A stretch of DNA of 64,000 bases. It comes from Arthrobacter mangrovi (GTDB taxonomy: Bacteria; Actinomycetota; Actinomycetes; Actinomycetales; Micrococcaceae). The stretch covers positions 124,001-188,000 of the forward strand of contig NZ_BRVS01000005.1 in the NCBI RefSeq assembly GCF_026011795.1, read 5' to 3'. The position numbers and the translations under genes were made by a program. Positions 24,851 through 34,200 of this stretch are shown here, piece after piece (within the stretch, counting starts at the first letter, position 1; each line of letters begins with the position of its first letter). The notes beneath the pieces are model-generated. The model saw only the letters and a program-made list of their open reading frames with translations. It did no database searches and was not told where the DNA came from.

Positions 24851-27800
24851 ATGCCGCTGCACCTGTCCGTCGCCGCCTCCGACAACCTGCCGCCGTCCTA
24901 TGCCCGGCGGGCCGCTGAGCTGCGGGAAATCGTCGCCGACGACGAGTCCGCCGATGCCTCCGCCCTGGCGCAGTGGCTTCTGCTGCAGCTCGGCGCCTCG
25001 GCCGATGACGTGTCGCTGACCGTGGCCGGCAGCAGGCTCCAGGACCTCGTTCCGCACCAGTCCCCGCTGGTTAACGGGGCCGTCATTATCTGCGGGCTGC
25101 CGGTGCGGCACCCGGAGGGCCCCACAACGACGACGGAGGCAGACGCCGGCGTGCCCGTGCTGACATTGGCAGTGACGGGCGGCCCGGACGCCGGCAAGCT
25201 CCTCGAACTGGCCCGCGGCGAGCATGTCCTTGGCCGGGACGGCGCTACGTTGGTCGTAGAGGACCCGCAGCTGTCCCGGCAGCATGCCCGGATCACGGTA
25301 GACAACCGGACCATCAGGGTTACGGACCTCGGATCTGCCAACGGGCTATGGGCGCGGGGGCGCCGGGTCCCGGCCGCCGACCTGACCTCGGCCTCCGGGA
25401 TCACCGCGGGGAGCAGCCCGATGGCACTCTTGCTGGCCGTCGAGCCCGTGCAGGCCCTCACGCCGGACGAGGACCTTGGCACGCCCGTGCAGGTGGCGGC
25501 CCCCGCACCCGATCCGCGCGGCAAACTCACCCTTCTGCTGGGCGGCCTGCCGCTGGTGGCCGGCGTGGCACTCGCCGTGCTCACCGGGATGTGGTTTTTC
25601 CTGGCCTTCAGCGCGGTCTCCCTGCTGACCGCCGCCATTCCCTACGCGGCCGGCAGCCGGAAGCGGCGCGCCTTCGCAGCTGCGGTGGCGGCTGCCGCGG
25701 CCGCGGATGCCCGCAGGCGCATGCGGGCGGCACCGGACCCTGCCACGCTCTTGTACGGCCGGCTCCGGGACGGGCCGTCCGATCCCGTCGCGGCTGCTCC
25801 GGAGCACGTGTGGCTGCGCCTCGGCACGGCCGGCCAGGAAGCCAACATTGCATCCGGCGGTGGAGCAGACACAATGCGGAAACCGCACCTGCCCGATGCT
25901 CCGCTGGCTGTCGACGTGCTCGCCGATCGCCGGATCAGCTGCACCGGTCCCGAGTCCGCGGTGCGCCGCCTGCTGAACTCCTGCCTCCTGCAGCTCGGCG
26001 CCCGGACACTGCAATCCGACCTGGCGGTCATCTGTTATGGGGACGCCGCCGCGCTGCCGGCCGAGGCGCGGTTCCTGCGGGGCGTGGTGCTCGTCTCCAG
26101 ACCCGAGGTCCTAGCCACGGAACTGCGGAACACCCGGGCGCCAACGGTCCTGCTGGTCTCAGGCAGGCATGACGAGGCCGAGGCTGAGCTCCAGGACTGC
26201 GCGATGGCCCCTAGCGTCGTGCGCTTCTTCGCCCCGCGGACCGATGATGGTGTCCAGATCCGGCTCGGCTCCGGGCAGGGATGGCTGCACCGGGACGCTG
26301 CCAGCACCCCTTTTCGTCCGGATCTGGTCAGCGCCGCCACCCTGGATCGGTTCGCCCGGCTGGCTGCCCGCAGCCCGGGTGCGGCACCGCGGAAACCACG
26401 CGGCGGCGTCCCCGCAGCCTGCGGACTGCGTGCGCTGCTGCCCGGGGAGCCGTCCGCACGCTGGATCATCAACGCCGCTACGCCCGGCATCCGCGCCGTT
26501 ATCGGCACCGGCGCCGAGGGTCCCCTGATGCTTGATTTGGCAGCTGACGGTCCGCATTTGCTGGTCGCCGGCACGACGGGCGCCGGCAAGTCGGAGCTGC
26601 TTCGCTCGCTCGTGCTGGGCCTTGCCTGCGAGCATGCGCCGGACAAGGTCAACTTCCTGCTGATCGACTTCAAGGGCGGATCCGGCCTGGGAATCCTGGC
26701 CGATCTGCCGCACAGCAGCGGCCTGCTGACGGATCTGACCCCGTCCAACGTGGCACGGGCCCTCAGCTGGCTGCGGGCGGAAGCCCGGCGGCGCGAGCTC
26801 GAATTCGCCCGTCTCGGGGTGTCGGACATCCGCGACTGCCTGCCGGGCCAGCTTGCCCGGCTGATCGTCGTCGTCGATGAGTTCCGCATGCTGGCCGACG
26901 AGGTGCCTCTGGCCATCCCCGAGCTGATGCGGATCGCCGCACTCGGCCGTGCCCTGGGACTCCACCTCGTCATGGCTACTCAACGGCCGCAGGGAGCGAT
27001 CTCCGCCGACATCCGCGCCAACGTCACGTCGTCGATCGCCCTGCGCGTGCAGACTGCCTTGGAATCGTCCGATCTCGTCGGCTCGGGCAAGGCGGCCGCA
27101 ATCGCGGTCGATACGCCGGGCAGGGCCTATCTGCGCATCGGTCCGACCGAAGCCCGGGAATTCCAGTCAGCGTCTGCCTCGATCATGCCGGAGGCAGCCG
27201 CAGCGGCGGCCGCCACGCTCCGGGACTGGCTGAGTCCTCCCGTCTCCGGGCGCCGCAGCCAACCTGCTGCTGCGGCGGACGGCACTGGCCCGGACCCGCT
27301 AAGCGGACTGGTCGCCGAAATCAAACAGGCAGCAGCTGCAGCCGGCAGCGCGGTCCCGCTGAAGATTCCTCCGCCGTTGCCCGACCTGCTGGCCCTCGAG
27401 TCGCTTCCGCCCTCGTCCAGGAGGGACAGCCTGCCGCTCGGGCTGCTCGACCTGCCGACCGAGCAGCGGCAGCTTCCGCTTGAATGGTCTCCCGAGGAGG
27501 ACGGCCACCTTGCCGCGCTCGGAGCAAGCGGCAGCGGGACCCGGTTTGTCGTTCAGGCAGTCGCCGCGGGGGTCCTCTCTTCGTCCGCCGAGCGGCATCT
27601 TTACGTCCTCGACGGCGATGGGGCACTGGCCTTCACCGCCGGGGCTGCCCGCACGGGCGCCTACGCCGGTCCCCTCGAGACCGATCGTGCGGCCAGGATC
27701 CTGAAACGCCTCGCACAGGAGGCAGCCTGCCGGATCGCGGCGGGCGGGACAGGGTCACCCCTCGCCGGCCGTGCCGCCGTCCCCTTGGTTGTCCTGCTGT

Positions 27801-28756
27801 CCGGCTGGGGCCGCTGGGCCTCTGCCTTCCGCGATGGACGGCTGGGCTCGGCGGAGGAGTCCCTGCAGCACCTGGCACGGGACGGAGCAGCGGCCGCCAT
27901 TACCCTATGCCTTTCCGGTGACCGGGAGCTCGCCGCCGGACGGCTGCTGGGCATGGCGCCCAACCGCCTGTTCTTCCCGGCGTTCGCCGGCCCGGATGCC
28001 CTCATGGCCTGGCCCAGGCTGCCCGCCATGGAAATGATCCCCGGCCGCGCGCTGGTCCATGGCCCCCTCGTTCCCGGCGCCGAAGCCGTCGCCCAGCTGG
28101 CCGATGTTCCGGCACCTTCCCGGCCCGCAGCGGCTCGTGAAGGGTCAAGACCTGCAGGACGGCGTCCCTTCCGGATCGAACCGCTGCCGACGGAAGTCCG
28201 GGCGGAAGACCTCCCCTCGGCCCCCGGCGGTGGGCTGGTCATCGGCGTCGAGGGAGATGAACTGGGCCCGTCCGTGCTCCGCGTCGATCCCGGCGGCCCC
28301 CTCATGGTCCTCGGACCCGCCGGCAGCGGCAAGACAAATCTATTGGCACTGCTGGCCCGGCAGGCCCAACAGCTGTACCGCTGCTTCCGCGTGCCGCCGG
28401 ACACAGATCCCGGCGCCTACTGGTCCTCGCTCGAGGTGCAGGGACGGGACGTCCTGCTGCTAGTCGATGATGCGCACCGGCTGGGTCCGCCGGCCCACCA
28501 GCAACTAAGCCGGCTGGTGGACGCCGGAGCCTCTGCCGTGCTGGCGGCAAGAACGGGTCCCGGCCTGCTCCAGCAGGTGCCGCTCGCCGTGGCGGCCCGC
28601 GGCAGCGGGCGCGGCTACGTACTTTCCCCGGCTTCGCCGGCCGACGGCGATTTCTTCGGCCTTCGGCTGGACAGCCGGGCCGCTCCGGCAGGCCGCGCGT
28701 ACCGGATTGAGCATGGCGGGGCCGTTCCCCTGCAGACCGGCCTTGTGCTCGGCTGA
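24851..28756 (+). CDS. FHA-domain FtsK/SpoIIIE ATPase of EssC/EccC (type VII secretion) architecture
   Basis: 1301 aa. A ubiquitin-like N-terminal region is followed by a forkhead-associated domain (about 100-190: HVLGRD, LSRQHARI, DLGSANGLW), two membrane helices (224-264), then three FtsK/SpoIIIE modules. ATPase 1 is intact: Walker A GTTGAGKS (574-581), Walker B VVVDEF (D676/E677). ATPase 2 is degenerate: its loop is GASGSGTR (891-898), lacking the Lys. ATPase 3 has GPAGSGKT (1155-1162) and VLLLVDDAH. This order is that of EssC/EccC motors of type VII secretion. No WXG100, EccB, EccD or EccE gene is in the window, so partners and substrate are unknown. The ATG at 24851 starts just before the recognisable N-terminal domain. 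Confidence 0.83.
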   Translation: MPLHLSVAASDNLPPSYARRAAELREIVADDESADASALAQWLLLQLGASADDVSLTVAGSRLQDLVPHQSPLVNGAVIICGLPVRHPEGPTTTTEADAGVPVLTLAVTGGPDAGKLLELARGEHVLGRDGATLVVEDPQLSRQHARITVDNRTIRVTDLGSANGLWARGRRVPAADLTSASGITAGSSPMALLLAVEPVQALTPDEDLGTPVQVAAPAPDPRGKLTLLLGGLPLVAGVALAVLTGMWFFLAFSAVSLLTAAIPYAAGSRKRRAFAAAVAAAAAADARRRMRAAPDPATLLYGRLRDGPSDPVAAAPEHVWLRLGTAGQEANIASGGGADTMRKPHLPDAPLAVDVLADRRISCTGPESAVRRLLNSCLLQLGARTLQSDLAVICYGDAAALPAEARFLRGVVLVSRPEVLATELRNTRAPTVLLVSGRHDEAEAELQDCAMAPSVVRFFAPRTDDGVQIRLGSGQGWLHRDAASTPFRPDLVSAATLDRFARLAARSPGAAPRKPRGGVPAACGLRALLPGEPSARWIINAATPGIRAVIGTGAEGPLMLDLAADGPHLLVAGTTGAGKSELLRSLVLGLACEHAPDKVNFLLIDFKGGSGLGILADLPHSSGLLTDLTPSNVARALSWLRAEARRRELEFARLGVSDIRDCLPGQLARLIVVVDEFRMLADEVPLAIPELMRIAALGRALGLHLVMATQRPQGAISADIRANVTSSIALRVQTALESSDLVGSGKAAAIAVDTPGRAYLRIGPTEAREFQSASASIMPEAAAAAAATLRDWLSPPVSGRRSQPAAAADGTGPDPLSGLVAEIKQAAAAAGSAVPLKIPPPLPDLLALESLPPSSRRDSLPLGLLDLPTEQRQLPLEWSPEEDGHLAALGASGSGTRFVVQAVAAGVLSSSAERHLYVLDGDGALAFTAGAARTGAYAGPLETDRAARILKRLAQEAACRIAAGGTGSPLAGRAAVPLVVLLSGWGRWASAFRDGRLGSAEESLQHLARDGAAAAITLCLSGDRELAAGRLLGMAPNRLFFPAFAGPDALMAWPRLPAMEMIPGRALVHGPLVPGAEAVAQLADVPAPSRPAAAREGSRPAGRRPFRIEPLPTEVRAEDLPSAPGGGLVIGVEGDELGPSVLRVDPGGPLMVLGPAGSGKTNLLALLARQAQQLYRCFRVPPDTDPGAYWSSLEVQGRDVLLLVDDAHRLGPPAHQQLSRLVDAGASAVLAARTGPGLLQQVPLAVAARGSGRGYVLSPASPADGDFFGLRLDSRAAPAGRAYRIEHGGAVPLQTGLVLG

Positions 28757-28770
28757 CCGGAGAGATGCGG

Positions 28771-29193
28771 CTATACGGCGCCCGGCGCAGAGCCCTTCGT
28801 CAAATAGTCCGTCACAGGCCGGGTGAAGATGAGCAGGAGGACAACAGCCGCCGGCAGCAACAGGAGCAGCCCCGGCAGTACGAGCCCGCTGGTGAAGGTG
28901 GGAAAGGCGATGACGATCACGAAGAGCTGCCAGACCAGGGCCGCAGCGCGGGTCCAGCGGTAGCCGCGGAAGAAGAAGTGTGCGGCCGCGAGCAGCCAGC
29001 CGGAGAGCAGCAGCAGAAGGACCAGCTGGAAGATGGCTCCCCCCATGGACAGCGGGGTCTGCGTCATGAGGCCGTAGACGAACCAGGCCGCGGCCCCCAG
29101 CAACGCCAAAGCCTCCAGCACCAGCACCAGTGAAATGACGACGACGGCGACGGGGCGCGTGCCGGGCGTGGGGTTGGCGGAAGGTATTGACAC
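28771..29193 (-). CDS. Small polytopic membrane protein of unknown function
   Basis: 140 aa from a GTG at 29193, with AAGG-rich sequence absent and no strong ribosome site. About four hydrophobic segments are visible (16-38, 48-72, 82-102 and 105-126), so it is an integral membrane protein. I recognise no catalytic motif or family. It converges on the FtsK-like gene with 14 bases between stops, and diverges from whiB1. Confidence 0.65.
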   Translation of the reverse strand: MSIPSANPTPGTRPVAVVVISLVLVLEALALLGAAAWFVYGLMTQTPLSMGGAIFQLVLLLLLSGWLLAAAHFFFRGYRWTRAAALVWQLFVIVIAFPTFTSGLVLPGLLLLLPAAVVLLLIFTRPVTDYLTKGSAPGAV

Positions 29194-29453
29194 ATTGGCA
29201 CAGTACCTTAGATAGTCGGTAAGGAACCGAAACCCACGATGCTACACCTGTTTCCGGCAAGGCCGTGTGATGAATGACTCAGGGTTTCAAAGCGATTAAG
29301 TCTGGGAACACCCTTGTTTACACAGATTTAACGTGAAACGCTTTAAGCGAAGCGAATGGGGGGCCATGAGAGCCCCCTTTACTGTGAGTCCATTCGTGAA
29401 AGATTTCACAAAGAATTTTCAGCTGGACCTGTCTAAAGGAGTATGTGATCAGC
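29194..29453. promoter_or_regulatory. whiB1 upstream region with CRP/GlxR-like operator
   Basis: This 260-base region contains GTGAAAGATTTCAC at 29396-29409 (with CGTGA...TCACA around it), a perfect 14-bp palindrome that fits the CRP/GlxR consensus TGTGA-N6-TCACA except for the first base. It is centred about 51 bases before the whiB1 ATG. In Mycobacterium tuberculosis, whiB1 is a known target of the cAMP receptor protein, so this site is likely functional. A GGGGGC/GCCCCC hairpin followed by TTT (29359-29380) lies upstream. AAAGGAG at 29435-29441 is the ribosome site. Confidence 0.6.
29359..29380 (+). terminator. GGGGGC/GCCCCC hairpin with short T-run upstream of whiB1
   Basis: Arms 29359-29364 and 29372-29377 pair perfectly around a seven-base loop and are followed by TTT. 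It is 75-95 bases before the whiB1 start, so it may end transcripts from upstream or act as an attenuator if a promoter lies further upstream. I cannot tell which. Confidence 0.4.
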
Positions 29454-29702
29454 ATGGATTGGCGTAGCCGCGCGGCATGCCTGGACAAAGATCCGGAACT
29501 GTTCTTCCCCGTCGGAAACACAGGGCCGGCTTTGCTGCAGATCGAAGAAGCCAAGAGCGTTTGCCGGCGCTGCCCCGTCATCGACACTTGCCTGCAGTGG
29601 GCCCTCGAATCCGGCCAGGATGCCGGCGTTTGGGGCGGCATGAGCGAGGACGAGCGCCGTGCCATGAAGCGCCGCGCTGCACGCGCCCGCCGCGCCTCCT
29701 AA
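29454..29702 (+). CDS. whiB1: WhiB-family iron-sulfur transcription factor WhiB1
   Basis: 82 aa. The four cluster-ligand cysteines are Cys9, Cys37, Cys40 and Cys46 (CRRCPVIDTC), followed by GVWGG (58-62) and a basic C-terminal DNA-binding tail (RRAMKRRAARARR). The opening MDWRSRAACLDKDPELFFPV and GNTGPALLQI are characteristic of WhiB1 rather than other Whi paralogues. WhiB1 in mycobacteria carries a NO-sensitive [4Fe-4S] cluster and binds the housekeeping sigma factor. I use the ATG at 29454, as in homologues; a GTG at 29445 closer to AAAGGAG would add three residues. It converges with the pdtaS-like gene, the arrangement seen in mycobacteria. Confidence 0.95.
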   Translation: MDWRSRAACLDKDPELFFPVGNTGPALLQIEEAKSVCRRCPVIDTCLQWALESGQDAGVWGGMSEDERRAMKRRAARARRAS

Positions 29703-29720
29703 CGAGCTGCCGCTTCGTCG

Positions 29721-29751
29721 AAAGGCCGTCGCCCCGAGGGCGGCGGCCTTT
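29721..29751. terminator. Bidirectional terminator between whiB1 and the PdtaS-like kinase gene
   Basis: Arms 29721-29734 and 29738-29751 (AAAGGCCGTCGCCC and its near-perfect complement) form a 14-bp stem with one G-T wobble and a three-base loop. AAA on one side and TTT on the other make it usable in both directions, and it lies exactly in the 55-base gap between convergent stops. Confidence 0.85.
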
Positions 29752-29757
29752 CGCGCG

Positions 29758-31236
29758 CTACCGGAGCCGCTGCGGGTCCAGGTTCAGCTCGATCCCGACG
29801 CGGGTTCCGCCCCCTTCGCGGGACGTCCACTCGATGGTTCCGCCGAGTTCGCTCGTCACCAGGGTCCGCACAATCTGGAGGCCGAGTCCCTCTCCGCCCT
29901 GGGTGTCGGCCAGCCCGACCCCGTCGTCTTCGACGGTGACCCGCAGCTGCTCCCGGCCGTTCCCGCCATTCCCGCGCCGGGCCGTCAGCCAGACGTTCCC
30001 CTTTCGGCCTTTGAGTCCGTGCTCGACGGCGTTGGTTACGAGTTCGTTGATCACCAGGGCCAGCGGGGTGGCGAATTCGCTGGGCAATTCTCCGAATTCG
30101 CCGCTTCGCTGGGTGGCCACCGTTTGTGATTCGGAGGCCACTTCGGCCGACAGCCGGAACTGCCGTCCGATCAGCTCGTCGAAGTCGACGTTCTGGGCCA
30201 GCCCCTGGGAGAGCGTCTCGTGGACCATGGCGATAGTGGCGACGCGGCGCATAGCCTGCTCCAGCCCCTGCTTCGCCTCCTCGCTGACCATCCTGCGCGA
30301 CTGCATGCGGAGCAACGCCGCGACGGTCTGGAGATTGTTCTTCACCCGGTGGTGGATCTCCCGGATCGTCGCGTCTTTGGTGACCAGCTCCATCTCACGG
30401 CGCCGCAGTTCCGACACATCCCGGCAGAGCACGAGCGCGCCGAACCGCTCGTGCTGATTGCGCAGCGGTATGGCCCGCAGCGACAGGGTGACGCCGCGCG
30501 ACTCGAGTTCAGTGCGCCAAGGCATCCGCCCCGTGACGACCAGGGGCAGGGTTTCGTCAACCATGCGCCGGTCTTTCAGCAGCGCGGTGGTGATCTCGGC
30601 CAGGGACCGGCCCTCGAGGGACTCCACGTCCCCGAGCCGTCGGAAAGCCGAGACGCCGTTGGGGCTGGCGTACTCGACGATCCCCTCGGCATCCAGCCTG
30701 ATCAGACCGTCACCGACCCGCGGTGCGCCGCGACGGGACCCGGTCGGCGAGGCGAAGTCGGGCCACAGGCCCAGGGTTCCCATGTGCAGCAGATCGTAGG
30801 CGCATTGGCGGTAGGTCAACTCCAGGCGCGACGGCATCCTGGAGCTCGAGAGGTCCATATGCGACGTCAGGACGGCCAAGGTCCGTCCGTTGCGGACCAT
30901 GGGAACCGCTTCCACCCGCATCGCCATCTCCGTCGTCCAGTCGCTCTCGCTTGAGCGCTCGATGACCTGTGAACGCCGCGCGGCGTCGGCCAGCGGCAGC
31001 AGATCCGCCCGGATCCGCTCCCCCACGAAATCGGAGTGGAAGACCGTGTGCGTCGTCGAGGGCCGCACATGGGCCAAAGCCACATAGCTGCCGTCCGGCG
31101 TCGGCAGCCACAGCGCAAGGTCGGCGAACGCGAGGTCTGCGATCAGCTGCCAGTCCCCTACCAGCAGATGCAGCCATTCGGCATCACCCGGAGCAAAGTC
31201 GGCATATTCGTTGATCGGGTCGGTGAAAATTGCCAA
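29758..31236 (-). CDS. pdtaS: Sensor histidine kinase, PdtaS-like
   Basis: 492 aa soluble kinase. The N-terminal half (about 1-150) is a GAF-like sensor, the middle (170-280) a PAS-like domain (GLIRLDAEGIVEYASPNGV), and the C-terminal part is HisKA_2-HATPase: the phospho-acceptor is His295 in REIHHRVKNNLQTVAALL, followed by LVINELVTNAVEHGL (N box) and VEDDGVGL / GLGLQIVRTLV. This fits PdtaS (Rv3220c), which phosphorylates an ANTAR-type regulator (PdtaR) not present here. There is no membrane segment. It starts seven bases after the stop of the glutamate dehydrogenase gene, so they may share a transcript. Confidence 0.9.
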   Translation of the reverse strand: MAIFTDPINEYADFAPGDAEWLHLLVGDWQLIADLAFADLALWLPTPDGSYVALAHVRPSTTHTVFHSDFVGERIRADLLPLADAARRSQVIERSSESDWTTEMAMRVEAVPMVRNGRTLAVLTSHMDLSSSRMPSRLELTYRQCAYDLLHMGTLGLWPDFASPTGSRRGAPRVGDGLIRLDAEGIVEYASPNGVSAFRRLGDVESLEGRSLAEITTALLKDRRMVDETLPLVVTGRMPWRTELESRGVTLSLRAIPLRNQHERFGALVLCRDVSELRRREMELVTKDATIREIHHRVKNNLQTVAALLRMQSRRMVSEEAKQGLEQAMRRVATIAMVHETLSQGLAQNVDFDELIGRQFRLSAEVASESQTVATQRSGEFGELPSEFATPLALVINELVTNAVEHGLKGRKGNVWLTARRGNGGNGREQLRVTVEDDGVGLADTQGGEGLGLQIVRTLVTSELGGTIEWTSREGGGTRVGIELNLDPQRLR

Positions 31237-31242
31237 GGTCGG

Positions 31243-34200
31243 CTAGCTCCGTACTGTAGAACGCAACAGGCGCAGGGCCACTGACAGCGAGGCCATGTCG
31301 TCCCGGTCAAGCTGGTTGACTTCCTCGAACATTACCCGGGCACGTTCGATGCTCTCGGCATTGCTGCCCTCCCACTCCTCAAGCCGCCGCACCGGCTCGA
31401 GGTCGGGATCCGTCGTCGTCATGATCGCCAGAGTGATGTCGGTGATCGTCGAATAGAGGTCGTCGCGCATCGCGGCCCGGGCCAGCGCCTGCCACCGGTC
31501 CTCGCGCGGCAGGTTGGTAATCCGGATCAGCAACGCATCGACGTCGAACCGGTCATACACCGCGTAGTAGACGTGCGCGACTGACTCGACCGGTTCGTCG
31601 ACCCGGCCGGCGATGCGCGCAATGTCGAGCAGCCCGAAACTCTCGAACTGCTCCGCCCAGTGGTGCGCGATGGTTTCCGGCAGGTTCCACTGGTCCGCCT
31701 GTTCGCGCCACTCACGGACCCGTTCGAGGTCCTTGCCGCGCAAATAGTTCACCAACCGGCTGCGCAGCGGGTCCATCAGGGGCTTGAAGGTGCTGATCCC
31801 CTGGTCGACCGCCGTCCCGCTCTCCACGTGGTTGACGTACCACCGCACCGCCCGGTCGAGGAGCCGGCGCATATCGAGATGGATTGTGGACCAGATCTCC
31901 GTCGGGAAACTGGCCGGCAGCGCGTTGAGCCCCTCCACGAACTCGTCCAGGTCGTAGATCTCACGCAGGGCAGAGAAGGCCCGGGCCACCCCCGCCTCGT
32001 CCACGGACGTTTCTTCCATCACGCGGAACGCGAAGGTAATGCCGCCCATGTTGATCATGTCGTTGGCCACCACCGTGGCGATGATTTCCCGGCGCAGCGG
32101 GTGCATCCCCAGGTCGTCGCCGAACCGCTCCACAAGCTGCCGCGGGAAATACCGCCTCAGAACCTTGTCGAAGTACGGGTCGTCGGCCAGGTTGCTCGAC
32201 GCCAGCGCCCGTGACAGCTCGATCTTGGCGTAGGCCGCCAGGACCGACAGCTCAGGCGAGGTCAGTCCCTGGCCGCCCTCGATGCGCTCGTGCAGCTCGG
32301 CTGTCGTTGGCAGGAACTCGAGCCCGCGGTCCAGTTCCGCATGGCGCTCCAGCCAGTCCATGAGGCGTTCGAAGCTGGGGCTCCAGTCCAGCACCCGCTG
32401 GCGGTCGTTGAGCAGCAGGACGTTCTGGTCGATGTTGTCTTCCAGCACCAGGGCGGCTACTTCGTCCGTCATGGAATGCAGCAGCTCGGCACGCTCGCGG
32501 GCCGGAAGCTTGCCCGCCGCTACCAGCTGGTCGACGAAGATCTTGATGTTGACCTCATGGTCGGAGCAATCGACGCCGGCGGAATTGTCGATGGCATCCG
32601 TATTGAGAATGGTCCCGTTCAGGGCCGCCTCGATGCGCCCGCGCTGCGTCATGCCGAGGTTGCCGCCCTCGCCGATCACCTTGGCCCGGATGTCCCGGCC
32701 GTCGACCCGGATGCTGTCATTGGCCTTGTCGCCGACCTCGGCGTTCGATTCGCTCGACGCCTTGATATAGGTGCCGATGCCGCCGTTGTACAGCAGATCG
32801 ACCGGAGCCTGGAGGATCGCCTTGAGCAGGTCCGGCGGGCTCATCGCGGTCAGCCCCTCATCCAGGCCGAGCACCTGCCGCACTTCCGGCGAGAGGGGAA
32901 TGGACTTGACCGTTCGGGAGTAGACCCCGCCGCCGGCACTGATCAGGTCGGTGTCATAGTCCGCCCAGGAAGAGCGGGGTAGATCGAAGAGCCGGCGCCT
33001 CTCGGCGAACGACCTCGCCGCGTCCGGCGCCGGATCCAGGAAGATGTGGCGGTGGTCGAAGGCGGCCACCAGACGGATGTGCTCCGACAGCAGCATGCCG
33101 TTGCCGAAGACGTCGCCGCTCATGTCGCCGATGCCGACAACGGTGAAGTCCTCCTGCTGGGTATCGACTCCGAGCTCGCTGAAGTGCCGCTTAACGGATT
33201 CCCATGCCCCGCGCGCAGTGATCCCCATGGCCTTGTGGTCGTAGCCGACGGACCCGCCGGAGGCAAAGGCGTCGCCGAGCCAGTGGCCGTACTCGCGGGA
33301 AATGTCGTTCGCGAGGTCCGAGAAGCTCGCCGTGCCTTTGTCGGCCGCCACCACGAGGTAGGAATCGTCGCCGTCGTGCCTGACCACCCGTTCCGGAGGC
33401 ACTGTGGCTTGGCCCTCGGGCGTCCGCACGAGGTTGTCGGTGATGTCCAGCAGGCCGCGGATGAAAGTCCGGTAGCTGGCCTGGCCCTCGGCCATCCACG
33501 CCGCCCGGGCCTCCGCCGGATCGGGCAGTTGCTTGGCGAAGAAGCCGCCCTTGGCACCGGTCGGCACAATCACCGCATTCTTCACGGTCTGGGCCTTGAC
33601 CAGCCCAAGGACCTCCGTGCGGAAGTCCTCCCGGCGGTCGGACCAGCGCAGGCCGCCGCGGGCCACCTCGCCGAACCGCAGGTGGACGCCTTCGACCTGC
33701 GGGGAATACACCCAGATCTCGTATTTCGGCCGGGGGAACGGCGCGCCTTCGATACGGGAGGGGCTGAGCTTGAAGCTGAGGTACGGCTTGTCCTGGAAAT
33801 AGTTGGTCCGCAGCGTCGCATCCACGACGTTGGCCAGGGTGCGCAGCACACGGTCCGCGTCCAGTGTGGGGACGGCCTGCAGGCCCTCGTCGAGGTCGGC
33901 CCGGGCCTCTTCCACGGCCTTGCCCCGGGTTTCCTCCGGCAGATCCGGATCGAACCGGGCCTGGAACAGCCGTGTGAGGCCGTGAGCCACCTTCGGATTG
34001 GCCAGCAGAGTGTCTGCGGTGAAACCGAACGACGCCGGGAAACCGAGTTGGCGGATGTACCTCGCGTAGGCGCGCAGCATGGCCACCTGGCGCCACGGTA
34101 TCCGTTCCTGCAGCACCAGCCGGTCGAAGCGGTCGGACTCGCTGTAGCCGGTAACGACGGCGGCGAAGGCTTCCTGGACCAGGTTTCCGGTTTCCAGGGG

